A DNA stretch of 26,032 nt from UBA5009 sp038043185 (GTDB lineage: Bacteria; Bdellovibrionota; Bdellovibrionia; Bdellovibrionales; Bdellovibrionaceae): NCBI GenBank assembly GCA_038043185.1, contig JBBTCO010000067.1, positions 1 through 26,032 of the forward strand, given 5' to 3'. Position numbers and translations under genes: made by a program. This document shows, piece by piece, positions 8,177-14,405 of the stretch; the first letter of the stretch is position 1, and each line of letters starts with the position of its first letter. Under the pieces are notes generated by a model. That model searched no databases. It saw only the letters and a list, made by a program, of their open reading frames with translations, and had not been told where the DNA came from.

Positions 8177-8590
8177 ATGAAGAAAATGTTACTGTTTATG
8201 ATCGGCGTATTTTTATTAATACGAGGTGCGGATGCTAACGCAAAAACTGTGAAAGCAACAGAAATGGGATCGACGGTGTGGTCTGATATTTCTGATGGAA
8301 GCTTAAAGGATGTGATTGTTGAATTTCGTCAAGGTGATGAAATTCCGCTTAGCTTTAAAGCTGAGGGAGACCTAGTGGAAAGCAGTCAAGAATCTGTGAG
8401 TTACATAAGAATTAAAAGAAACTTTTGGCTAAGATTAAACCAAAGTACTGTTGAGTTAAGTTTGAATGGAGTCAAATTCAAGAAACTCAACGAGGCATTA
8501 ACGGGTAGTCTGGAAGCTGGAGCCAATGCTAATCAAAGTGGCGGCCCTGCCAATACTTTTAATATTATATTTAAAGCATTCTTAAAATAA
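8177..8590 (+). CDS. Small exported protein of unknown function, repressor-controlled
   Basis: The 137-residue protein starts with a clear Sec signal peptide (K-K-M-L-L-F-M-I-G-V-F-L-L-I-R-G-A-D-A-N-A, cleavage probably after about residue 22). The mature part looks beta-rich, with V-I-V-E-F-R-Q-G-D-E-I-P-L-S-F and Y-I-R-I-K-R-N-F-W-L-R-L. It ends with a Gly/Asn/Ala-rich segment and F-N-I-I-F-K-A-F-L-K. AGAAGGAG precedes the ATG at 8177 with 5-base spacing; a GTG at 8171 would sit on the SD and is rejected. No family is recognised. It is the first gene behind the 22-bp operator and is followed 12 bases later by the PDZ protein, so the two are probably co-expressed and act in the periplasm. 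Confidence 0.75.
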   Translation: MKKMLLFMIGVFLLIRGADANAKTVKATEMGSTVWSDISDGSLKDVIVEFRQGDEIPLSFKAEGDLVESSQESVSYIRIKRNFWLRLNQSTVELSLNGVKFKKLNEALTGSLEAGANANQSGGPANTFNIIFKAFLK

Positions 8591-8602
8591 GAAGGAGATC
8601 TT

Positions 8603-8989
8603 ATGAAAAAATTTATCGGTTTGTGTGTATTATCTATGACTCTGTTTGCGACAGCATCATTTTCTCAGGAAATAAATAAAACGGAAACGATTGTTGGCAT
8701 TGGCGCAACGCTTGAAAAGTTGCCTGATGGTTCGGTTCAAATAAATCATTTTGTTTCTGGTGCGCCAGCGGAACGTTCAGGCTTAATGATTAAAGATTTA
8801 ATTTATGCAGTTAAAGCACTTCCAGATACTGCTATGGTAAGTGTTTTATCTTTGCCTTTGAACGATGTGGTTTCTTTGATTCGCGGACCTGTGGGTGTGC
8901 CCGTAGAGATTCACTTTAAAAGAGGTGACGCCCCTGAAGCGGTCGTTTCCATCATCAGAGAAAAATTCGAAATTTCAGATGATGAGTAG
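8603..8989 (+). CDS. Small exported PDZ-domain protein
   Basis: The 128-residue protein has a signal peptide (M-K-K-F-I-G-L-C-V-L-S-M-T-L-F-A-T-A-S-F-S, cleavage near residue 21). One PDZ domain fills the rest. I-V-G-I-G-A-T-L-E precedes the usual V-S-G-A-P-A-E-R-S-G-L-M-I-K-D-L-I-Y-A-V block, and the domain closes with D-V-V-S-L-I-R-G-P-V-G-V-P-V-E-I. There is no protease domain, so it is a free-standing peptide-binding protein in the periplasm. AAGGAG sits upstream of the ATG. It is in an operon with 8177-8590. In analogy to RseP- or DegS-type signalling a PDZ could present a ligand to the M56 protease; that is inference. It converges with the GNAT gene, 3 bases away. Confidence 0.8.
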   Translation: MKKFIGLCVLSMTLFATASFSQEINKTETIVGIGATLEKLPDGSVQINHFVSGAPAERSGLMIKDLIYAVKALPDTAMVSVLSLPLNDVVSLIRGPVGVPVEIHFKRGDAPEAVVSIIREKFEISDDE

Positions 8990-8992
8990 ATT

Positions 8993-9496
8993 TCAAATAA
9001 ATTTCTCAAAGATCCAAGATTCGTAGGTTTTTCCTTCCCATTTGGTTTCGCCAACAATGCGGTATCCACGCATGAGATACCACGAAACCAAATGAGTTGC
9101 GGTTTTTGCGGTGTCCAGCTGAATAGATTCAAACTTTTCACGGACGGCCAGGTCTTCGCATAAATCCATCAACAATGAACCAAAACCTTGTCGTTTGAAA
9201 TTTGGTGAAACGGCGAGCTGACTTACATAAGCACTGTTTTTTCCAGTAAACCAATTTTCTTTTTTGAGGAGTACAGTGCCTATCAGCTGACCCTCTTTTT
9301 CCAAGAGGAAGGCTTTGCCTTTTGAAATTCGTTCTCGCGTGATTTTTTCATCTTGGTATGTGGCCGTGTAATTCAAACCCATATCAGCTAATTCTTTATA
9401 AGACGAATTGACGAGTTCTCGAATATTCGCAATATCAGAATCCTGAGCCTGGCGAAACTGTTGATTTTTAAAAAGAATAACTTCCTGATTTTGCAT
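8993..9496 (-). CDS. GNAT-family N-acetyltransferase
   Basis: The 167-residue protein has the GNAT fold. The N-terminal strand F-R-Q-A-Q-D-S-D-I-A-N-I-R-E-L is followed by a central Y-V-S-Q-L-A-V-S-P-N-F-K-R-Q-G-F-G-S-L-L segment containing the acetyl-CoA-binding R-Q-G-x-G loop. A C-terminal S-W-Y-L-M-R-G-Y-R-I-V-G-E strand-helix unit completes it. Substrate is unknown. It begins directly after the stop of the VOC gene with no gap; AAAGG in the end of that gene serves as SD. It is therefore the last gene of the VOC-GNAT unit. Confidence 0.85.
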   Translation of the reverse strand: MQNQEVILFKNQQFRQAQDSDIANIRELVNSSYKELADMGLNYTATYQDEKITRERISKGKAFLLEKEGQLIGTVLLKKENWFTGKNSAYVSQLAVSPNFKRQGFGSLLMDLCEDLAVREKFESIQLDTAKTATHLVSWYLMRGYRIVGETKWEGKTYESWIFEKFI

Positions 9497-9862
9497 TTAA
9501 CCTTTATATTCAAACAAACTTAAAACATTACCATTCGGATCTTTAAAATCAGCGGCGTAGCCACCTTCACAGACATTTTTAATTTCACTAATAAATTCCA
9601 CGCCTCGTTTTTTGAGTTCAGAGACAACGCCTTCGAGATTGCTTACGTTAGCAATTAAAACTCCGTTGTGCTCAGGGCTATGATTTTCATTGATTAAGTG
9701 TAAGCAAATACGATGACCATTCAGTGAAAAAGTTGTCCACTCTGGGGTTTCATCTTCAGGAGTCAAATTGAAGTTGTCTTTGTAATATTGAACACTTTTT
9801 TTCATATTGTGTACGTAGTACATAGTTCCATAAGTGCCTTTGAAATTTTCACTGATATTCAT
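9497..9862 (-). CDS. VOC (glyoxalase/bleomycin-resistance) family protein
   Basis: The 121-residue protein shows the paired beta-alpha-beta VOC pattern. The first module is M-Y-Y-V-H-N-M-K-K-S-V-Q-Y-Y-K-D-N-F-N-L. The second is V-L-I-A-N-V-S-N-L-E-G-V-V-S-E-L, ending in A-A-D-F-K-D-P-N-G-N-V-L-S-L-F-E with the usual C-terminal metal-ligand Glu. Such proteins may be lyases, dioxygenases or drug-binding proteins; the substrate is unknown. The ATG at 9862 is chosen because AAGGAG lies 7 bases upstream. An upstream extension to 10012 would overlap the next gene by 77 bases and is unlike the family. It is translationally coupled to the GNAT gene. Confidence 0.85.
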   Translation of the reverse strand: MNISENFKGTYGTMYYVHNMKKSVQYYKDNFNLTPEDETPEWTTFSLNGHRICLHLINENHSPEHNGVLIANVSNLEGVVSELKKRGVEFISEIKNVCEGGYAADFKDPNGNVLSLFEYKG

Positions 9863-9935
9863 GGGTTTCTCCTTTTTTGGTTCGAATAGCCTTGAGGAAT
9901 AGCGCATAACTAACTGAGTATAAAGGGAAAATTTT

Positions 9936-10361
9936 TCATTTAAATTCCACCAATCTAACACCATCATCGTCGACAGTAACTTTGTGCATTTTATACAGGC
10001 CACCCAAGGCAATCTTGTATTTTTTCTTACTGATTCCGAAAAGCTCGTAAATTTTTTCCGGCGGAGTTTTGGCAGTTATGGGTAAAAATCCGCCATTTCT
10101 AGCAAGTATTTCCAGGATCCATTTGCCCAGTTCGGCGGCTCCGAAATTTCCAAAAGCTTGGAGTAGCAAATCAATGCCGCCATCAGGGCGGACTTTCTTG
10201 ATATAGCCAGGTAGGCTTTGACCTGGTTCTAGAAGTTCAAAGATTTCATCGTGATAAAGTAAACCCTCGTCGGTCTCGTTGATTTTCGCAACGAAACCAA
10301 GATCAGTCTTGCGTAAAATTAATAAATTAACTTTTTGTCCCGGTTCGTAACTTGTCGCCAT
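9936..10361 (-). CDS. cvfB: Short CvfB/YitL-like S1 RNA-binding protein
   Basis: The sequence matches the C-terminal half of CvfB proteins. An S1-type domain opens with L-L-I-L-R-K-T-D-L-G-F-V-A-K-I-N and continues G-Y-I-K-K-V-R-P-D-G-G-I-D-L. A winged-helix end follows, with A-K-T-P-P-E-K-I-Y-E-L-F-G-I-S-K-K-K-Y-K. CvfB homologues bind RNA and affect virulence or gene expression in Gram-positives. Usual members have about 280 residues with several S1 domains; this one has 141. The ATG at 10361 is preferred, though a GTG at 10376 adds five residues and neither has a clear SD. A terminator separates it from the SWIB gene upstream. It is 73 bases before the VOC gene. Confidence 0.75.
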   Translation of the reverse strand: MATSYEPGQKVNLLILRKTDLGFVAKINETDEGLLYHDEIFELLEPGQSLPGYIKKVRPDGGIDLLLQAFGNFGAAELGKWILEILARNGGFLPITAKTPPEKIYELFGISKKKYKIALGGLYKMHKVTVDDDGVRLVEFK

Positions 10362-10410
10362 AATGTTTTCTAGCACAGGAAGCGATTAAGTCGCAAAACA
10401 TTGCGATTCA

Positions 10411-10446
10411 CCGCGCACTTTTTCTATACAAACGAAAAAGGCGCGG
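10411..10446 (-). terminator. Rho-independent-type terminator after the SWIB gene
   Basis: CCGCGC-A-CTTTTTC (10411-10424) pairs with GAAAAAGGCGCGG (10434-10446): 13 base pairs with one bulged A and a 9-base loop. It lies just beyond the SWIB stop on the reverse strand, and the A/T part of the stem lies next to the loop. No long U tract follows, so the strength is uncertain. Confidence 0.6.
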
Positions 10447-10453
10447 GGAGTTG

Positions 10454-10804
10454 TTATTTCAGATGTTTGCTAATGAGCTTAGTCATTTCGAACATATTGA
10501 CCACGGCTTTGCCGCCAAAAACCGCTTTAAGCTTATCGTCCGCAAGGATGTTGCGTCTGTTTTTGGGATCTTGAAGATCGTATTTTTTAATATATTTCCA
10601 CAGCGCGCTTACAACTTCTGTGCGGGCTCTGTCGCCAGCGCCAATAACTGCCGCGAGGGCCTCGCTGATGGTGAGTTTTTTCATGAAAGCCGCATTGGGT
10701 TTACGTTTACTTGCTTTAGCTTTTTTAGCTGGAGCTTTTTTCGGAGCTGATGCTTTCTTTTTTGTCGCTTTTTTTACGGCTTTTTTCTTCTTTGCTTTGG
10801 CCAC
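10454..10804 (-). CDS. SWIB/MDM2-domain protein with Lys/Ala-rich basic tail
   Basis: The 116-residue protein has a highly basic N-terminus of about 38 residues made mostly of K, A and P, resembling histone-H1-like DNA-binding tails. A complete SWIB domain follows (about 40-116), from S-E-A-L-A-A-V-I-G-A-G through V-V-S-A-L-W-K-Y-I-K-K-Y-D-L-Q-D-P-K-N-R-R to L-K-A-V-F-G-G. Bacterial SWIB proteins are thought to be nucleoid or transcription-associated. The start is a GTG (10804), chosen because AGGAGG lies 6 bases upstream. A promoter is visible at 10848-10875 and a terminator at 10411-10446, so it is a single-gene unit. Confidence 0.9.
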   Translation of the reverse strand: MAKAKKKKAVKKATKKKASAPKKAPAKKAKASKRKPNAAFMKKLTISEALAAVIGAGDRARTEVVSALWKYIKKYDLQDPKNRRNILADDKLKAVFGGKAVVNMFEMTKLISKHLK

Positions 10805-10847
10805 TAGATCCTCCTGGAAAATTGTTAAAACAGACGCTTCATAGAAG

Positions 10848-10875
10848 ATCTTACGTTGAATGGGGGCTTTGTCAA
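10848..10875 (-). promoter_or_regulatory. Sigma-70-type promoter of the SWIB gene
   Basis: On the reverse strand, a perfect TTGACA (10875-10870) is followed after 16 bases by TAAGAT (10853-10848; four of six to TATAAT). The start codon is 43 bases downstream. Confidence 0.6.
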
Positions 10876-10933
10876 AAGGTGCCAGGTCCTGTTTGGCCGG
10901 AGCGCATGACGTCAGGATTCTAGATTTTAATCT

Positions 10934-11344
10934 TTACTCAGTGATCGTAGCCTTCAAATGAGAGGCATCAAAAGCGAATTTCGTCTTAAATTCTTGCTCA
11001 AGGCTGGAATCCTTAACGGCAAAGATCACTTTTCCAACAACCTCTGCCTTTGCACTTGCTGGCAATTCTCGTAATATCTTTAAAAACAAATCAGTATGGC
11101 CAAGGCCAAAAGAAACAAAAGTGATCATAGCTTGATGGTCTGGAGCTTCGCCATGGTATTTTGTTAACCATTCATTGATACATGTGCGCTGACAAAATCC
11201 AATTCTATATCCATGTAAGCGTAGCATTGTATCAATGGCGGATTTTTCTATCGCGTCTCCGGTATAATATGAAAAAGAGATCAAACCAATGCAGAGAAGA
11301 AAAACCACCACCAATATTATTGCGCTAATTTTTGGAAACTTCAT
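10934..11344 (-). CDS. Membrane-anchored protein of unknown function
   Basis: The 136-residue protein has one N-terminal membrane helix or uncleaved signal (I-S-A-I-I-L-V-V-V-F-L-L-C-I-G-L-I-S-F, about 6-25). A periplasmic domain of about 110 residues follows, with two Cys in G-F-C-Q-R-T-C-I-N-E-W-L (possible disulfide) and an amphipathic C-terminal part. No family is recognised. No SD is visible. It begins 37 bases after the PEBP gene stop and may be expressed by readthrough from it. Confidence 0.6.
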   Translation of the reverse strand: MKFPKISAIILVVVFLLCIGLISFSYYTGDAIEKSAIDTMLRLHGYRIGFCQRTCINEWLTKYHGEAPDHQAMITFVSFGLGHTDLFLKILRELPASAKAEVVGKVIFAVKDSSLEQEFKTKFAFDASHLKATITE

Positions 11345-11381
11345 AAATCAATGCTAAAATAAAAAATTGACGTTTCCAATA

Positions 11382-11921
11382 TTATTTCCGTGGACCCGCG
11401 GTCACCGTAAAAGAGACTTTCCCAAGTAAATTACTCCATATATTGAAGCCCACATAGGCTGCAGCAGCTGTGGGCGGCACACCCAACTTTTCGATTTTAA
11501 GCGCATGAACTGTATAAATATAGGTGTGTTTCCTTCCGACCGGGGGACATGGACCAAAAAAACCAGGCTTGCCAGCGTCCGTATTGGATTCAACAGAGCC
11601 CGCAGGGATTTTTCCTTTGGACAAATCACCTAGCTCAATTTTTTTAGTTGTTGCTGGTATATCGTAAAGTACGTAATGCCAAAAACCTGAGCCAGTTGGT
11701 GCATCCTGGTCATAAAATGTAATAGCAAAGGATTTGGTTCCAGCTGGTGGATTTTTCCACTCCAAAGAAGGAGACATGCTTTTTGAAGTACATCCAAAGG
11801 CGTTGGCATAATAATCTTCGGGAATAGGTTGGTTTGGTTTTAAATTGCTGATCAATTCAAATTTATTTTCGGCACTTGCAATAACGCTGGAAAATAAAAT
11901 TAACATCATAAGTTGTTTCAT
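11382..11921 (-). CDS. Exported PEBP-family protein (YbhB/YbcL type)
   Basis: The 179-residue protein starts with a signal peptide (M-K-Q-L-M-M-L-I-L-F-S-S-V-I-A-S-A, cleavage near residue 17). The phosphatidylethanolamine-binding-protein fold carries its anion-pocket motifs: P-S-L-E-W, Y-D-Q-D-A-P-T-G-S-G-F-W-H-Y-V-L-Y-D-I-P and F-F-G-P-C-P-P-V-G-R-K-H-T-Y. Bacterial members are often called Raf-kinase-inhibitor-like, but their ligand is unknown. The length fits the YbhB/YbcL group plus a signal peptide. It is separated from OsmC by a terminator-like hairpin. Confidence 0.9.
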   Translation of the reverse strand: MKQLMMLILFSSVIASAENKFELISNLKPNQPIPEDYYANAFGCTSKSMSPSLEWKNPPAGTKSFAITFYDQDAPTGSGFWHYVLYDIPATTKKIELGDLSKGKIPAGSVESNTDAGKPGFFGPCPPVGRKHTYIYTVHALKIEKLGVPPTAAAAYVGFNIWSNLLGKVSFTVTAGPRK

Positions 11922-11965
11922 AATTATTCCTTTAGTTCTTTCCGTAATGATTGGCGGAGTATTAA

Positions 11966-12001
11966 AAATACCTAATTCTTATTTAAGATCAATAGGTATT
12001 T
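11966..12001 (-). terminator. Terminator-like hairpin after osmC
   Basis: AAATACCTA (11966-11974) and TAGGTATTT (11993-12001) form a 9-bp A/T-rich stem with an 18-base loop spanning the OsmC stop. On the reverse strand the second arm runs into TTTTTAAT. The low GC of the stem and long loop limit confidence. Confidence 0.4.
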
Positions 12002-12423
12002 AGTTCAGCATCTAGCGTGATCGGTGCTTTAAGAACTTTTGAAATTGGGCAGCCAATTTTGGCTTTATTAGCTAGCTCTTGAAACTTCGCTTGATCGAGG
12101 TCTGGAACATTTCCGCGCAAAGACAAATGGATCGCAGTGATTTCGAAGCCCTCATCTTTTTTCTCGAGCGTTACCTTGGCTTTGGTTTCCATTCGCTCGG
12201 CGGTGTAGCCGGCTTCACCAAGAATTAAAGATAAGGCCATAGTAAAACAACCGGCATGAGTTGCACCAAGAAGCTCCTCGGGATTAGTGCCCTTGGTGCC
12301 CTCGAAACGAGTATTAAATCCATAGGGGACAGCATTCAGGGCTCCGCTTTGGGTAGAAACAGTTCCGCGACCTTCTTTGAGTGTGCCTTGCCAAACAGCC
12401 GAAGCCTCTTTTTGAATTTTCAT
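11989..12423 (-). CDS. OsmC-family peroxiredoxin
   Basis: The 144-residue protein matches the OsmC group. It has the N-terminal A-S-A-V-W-Q-G-T-L-K-E-G-R-G-T-V-S-T-Q-S, T-N-P-E-E-L-L-G-A-T-H-A-G-C-F-T-M-A-L-S with reactive Cys C59, and I-G-C-P-I-S-K-V with C125. OsmC proteins reduce organic hydroperoxides with a Cys pair in the cytoplasm. Length is typical. There is no SD in front of the ATG. A TTGACT/TGGAAT promoter overlaps the end of the AHSA1 gene and would start transcription at or beside the ATG, suggesting a leaderless message. Confidence 0.93.
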   Translation of the reverse strand: MKIQKEASAVWQGTLKEGRGTVSTQSGALNAVPYGFNTRFEGTKGTNPEELLGATHAGCFTMALSLILGEAGYTAERMETKAKVTLEKKDEGFEITAIHLSLRGNVPDLDQAKFQELANKAKIGCPISKVLKAPITLDAELNTY

Positions 12424-12431
12424 ACTTGTTT

Positions 12432-12459
12432 ATTCCATTCTAATTCAGGGTTTAGTCAA
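12432..12459 (-). promoter_or_regulatory. Candidate osmC promoter
   Basis: On the reverse strand, TTGACT (12459-12454) and TGGAAT (12437-12432) are separated by 16 bases. The -10-like box ends 8 bases before the ATG at 12423, so the transcript would have almost no leader. Confidence 0.4.
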
Positions 12460-12986
12460 TTTCGCTCGACCAGTTGTTGAAGTTTGTCGATCGATCCGGC
12501 CCACCCTCTAACACAGTCATCATGCATTTCCAACGGAATTCCCTCGTGGCTTATCACCATTTTGGTTTGGTCAAGATTCACGTGCTGAAATTCAATCGTG
12601 ATATAAAGACGTTCAGGCATATTAGACATTGTAGCGTCTATGTCAGATGGAGATACAATATTTCCATTTTCATCCGCAAAACTGTCTGTGCAAACTATCT
12701 TTTCATTGGGAACAATTTCTTCATAAACGCCTGTACTCCAAATAACACTTCCATCAGGAGATTTCATAGCCAATAAAAACTTTCCGCCGACACGAAAATC
12801 GATTTTTGCGCTTGGCGACGTGTAACCATGGGGGCCCCACCACTGCTTAACCAGTTCTGCATCGTACCAAGCATTCCATATTCTTTCCACGGGCGCGTGA
12901 AAAATTCGTACAACTTCGACTAGAGGCGCTGTCGGGAGATTCATTTTGTGATTCGTTGTAGTTGTTTGAGTTGTGTTTTGATCCAT
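12456..12986 (-). CDS. SRPBCC/AHSA1-family protein
   Basis: The 176-residue protein has a Thr/Asn-rich N-terminus and then an AHSA1 (Hsp90-activator homologue, START-like) domain. The opening strand V-V-R-I-F-H-A-P-V-E-R-I-W-N-A-W leads into W-W-G-P-H-G-Y-T-S-P, F-R-V-G-G-K-F and the closing helix G-W-A-G-S-I-D-K-L-Q-Q-L-V. Such proteins bind hydrophobic ligands; the role here is unknown. GAAAGGAC lies 5 bases before the ATG. A sigma-28-like promoter (13032-13058) precedes it. A second family member at 20098 is paired with an ArsR regulator; this one is not. Confidence 0.88.
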   Translation of the reverse strand: MDQNTTQTTTTNHKMNLPTAPLVEVVRIFHAPVERIWNAWYDAELVKQWWGPHGYTSPSAKIDFRVGGKFLLAMKSPDGSVIWSTGVYEEIVPNEKIVCTDSFADENGNIVSPSDIDATMSNMPERLYITIEFQHVNLDQTKMVISHEGIPLEMHDDCVRGWAGSIDKLQQLVERN

Positions 12987-13031
12987 AGGAAGTCCTTTCG
13001 TAAAAGTGAGTTCTGCAATCAGTTGATAATC

Positions 13032-13058
13032 TTATCGGCAATGGCCCTTCCCTACTTA
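13032..13058 (-). promoter_or_regulatory. Sigma-28 (FliA)-like promoter before the AHSA1 gene
   Basis: On the reverse strand, TAAG (13058-13055) is followed after exactly 15 bases by GCCGATAA (13039-13032). The latter is a full match to the classical flagellar sigma -10 element; the -35 differs by one base from TAAA. It overlaps the stop codon of the globin gene. Confidence 0.35.
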
Positions 13059-13595
13059 TTGTGGTTGGCTGTAACCGGCTGTGACTTCATTTTTATGTGC
13101 AGCAAAGGCTGCAAGAACTTCTTCTTTTTCACGCTTTGCTATTTTGAAGAAATCAAGAGTGCGTCCAAGTTCTGCAGCCACTTCGTCGAATTCTGCAGGA
13201 GAAATCTTAAGATAGCCATGCGCCTCTTCAAGCCCTAGATTTGTTTTTCCTGGTCTTGTCGGTACATACAAAAGAGGGCCGCCAGTCGCAGCACTGACCC
13301 AAAGAGTTCGCATGAATTTTAGTCCCGGTAATCTATCTAAATTTTTCGTATGCCACTTTCTAAGAGACGCATTTTTCGATTTTTGTCCAACGACAGGATT
13401 CTTTACAATGGCATCACTAAAATGATCAACTACGGCCGCAATCGCAAATACTCCGCCAAGTCTTTCATAGAGACTTTTTCCCGGTTCGCCCAAAACGGAC
13501 TGCGAAGATGCGCTAAAAAAAGCGACCATAGCGCTCATTAGCGCAAATGATTTAATAAATGAAGTTTGTGATTTCGTGATGATTTGATTTTGCAT
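13056..13595 (-). CDS. Exported group-1 truncated hemoglobin
   Basis: The 179-residue protein has an N-terminal signal peptide of about 35 residues (F-A-L-M-S-A-M-V-A-F-F-S-A-S-S). A truncated globin domain follows, with S-L-Y-E-R-L-G-G-V-F-A-I-A-A-V-V-D-H-F and then E-E-A-H-G-Y-L-K-I, which places the heme-binding proximal His at about H126, and ends in F-D-E-V-A-A-E-L-G. Truncated globins bind O2 or NO and are usually cytoplasmic, so the export signal is unusual. The ATG at 13595 is chosen because AAAGGAC lies 6 bases upstream; a longer frame from 13616 contains this SD within it. It diverges from the hemerythrin gene. Confidence 0.87.
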   Translation of the reverse strand: MQNQIITKSQTSFIKSFALMSAMVAFFSASSQSVLGEPGKSLYERLGGVFAIAAVVDHFSDAIVKNPVVGQKSKNASLRKWHTKNLDRLPGLKFMRTLWVSAATGGPLLYVPTRPGKTNLGLEEAHGYLKISPAEFDEVAAELGRTLDFFKIAKREKEEVLAAFAAHKNEVTAGYSQPQ

Positions 13596-13703
13596 GTATT
13601 GTCCTTTCGATGGCAATAGCTCACAAGAAATGCATTATATATGCCGTGAGTGAATTGTAGCGAAAGGCGCATTGAGGTGATTTTTTCAGATTTTTTTTTG
13701 CGG

Positions 13704-13734
13704 CTGGGGGAAATCGCGCAGATAATTTCCCCAG
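13704..13734 (+). promoter_or_regulatory. Inverted repeat between divergent globin and hemerythrin genes
   Basis: CTGGGG-G-AAAT (13704-13714) pairs with ATTTCCCCAG (13725-13734): 10 base pairs with one bulged G around a 10-base spacer. It lies about 110 bases from each start codon. As the T tract lies on the wrong side for either transcript to terminate, a shared operator is more likely than a terminator. The binding protein is unknown. Confidence 0.4.
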
Positions 13735-13796
13735 AGGTGTCAAATATGTACTTTTCCCTCGGGCTAAAGGAAAACTAACTTACAAGAGCTGGCTTA

Positions 13797-13825
13797 TTGA
13801 TTGCACTTCCTTGCATGAGTACACA
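13797..13825 (+). promoter_or_regulatory. Candidate hemerythrin-gene promoter
   Basis: TTGATT (13797-13802) is followed after 17 bases by TACACA (13820-13825), which is only three of six to TATAAT. The SD AAGGAG and the ATG at 13851 follow at a normal distance. Confidence 0.3.
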
Positions 13826-13850
13826 ATTCTAACCAATTTAAGGAGCAGAA

Positions 13851-14405
13851 ATGCAAAAAACTACAGGTTCTACCTCTACAACTCGAAATCGCGAGTTTAC
13901 AACCGACACGGATATTGTAAATATAATATTAGAAGACCACAAGCCACTAAAAGAAATGATTGAAGTCATGAAAGACTCAGAGAAATCTGAAGAAGAACGT
14001 GTTGCAGCTTTCGAAGAATTTGCCCCGGCATTGATCGCTCACGCTAAGCCTGAAGAAGAATCACTTTATGTTTTTATGAAGAATAATGAAGAACTTCGCG
14101 AGCAAGGTTGCGAAGGCGAAGTCGAGCATGTGTTGGCGGACCAGCTGCTTGAAGAAATTAAACGCACAAACGATGCAGACATGAAATTAGCAAAAATTAA
14201 AGTTTTAGCGGAACTTGTCGAGCATCATATCGAAGAAGAAGAGGAAGAATTGCTTCCCGATTTTAAAAAGGAAAGCGAAAGTGAAGAACGAGTAAAATTA
14301 GGAAATGAATTTCTTGAACTGAAAGTTAAATATTTAGCAGCAGGCGATGACAATATTATTCCTGATCCTAAGATGGAAAAGTTCGAGAAAGCGATTCGGC
14401 ACTAA
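13851..14405 (+). CDS. Hemerythrin HHE-domain protein
   Basis: The 184-residue acidic, helical protein carries the di-iron ligand set of HHE domains: H30 in L-E-D-H-K, H64 and E68 in A-H-A-K-P-E-E-E, H93 in V-E-H-V, and H125/H126 with E130 in L-V-E-H-H-I-E-E-E-E-E. The fold binds O2 or NO or stores iron at a non-heme di-iron centre. The first 20 residues are Thr-rich and polar, without an export signal. AAGGAG lies 5 bases before the ATG. It is transcribed away from the exported globin, with a shared inverted repeat in between. Its end overlaps the convergent glycosylase gene by 4 bases. Confidence 0.9.
   Translation: MQKTTGSTSTTRNREFTTDTDIVNIILEDHKPLKEMIEVMKDSEKSEEERVAAFEEFAPALIAHAKPEEESLYVFMKNNEELREQGCEGEVEHVLADQLLEEIKRTNDADMKLAKIKVLAELVEHHIEEEEEELLPDFKKESESEERVKLGNEFLELKVKYLAAGDDNIIPDPKMEKFEKAIRH

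Noticed and set aside
9863..10012. A 50-residue N-terminal extension of the VOC protein.
   Set aside because: It overlaps the CvfB-like gene by 77 bases, is unlike VOC proteins, and a strong SD supports the start at 9862.
10451..10750. A 99-codon forward frame opposite the SWIB gene.
   Set aside because: It is antisense to the clearly coding, Lys/Ala-rich SWIB gene, and its Phe/Ser-rich composition is the mirror of that bias.
10908..10915. TGACGTCA palindrome as an operator.
   Set aside because: It is a single 8-base palindrome with no second copy and no promoter arranged around it.
13704..13734. The inverted repeat as a rho-independent terminator.
   Set aside because: The T tract (13690-13699) lies upstream on the forward strand, giving A on the reverse transcript, so neither direction ends in a U tract. 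Both neighbouring genes are also transcribed away from it.
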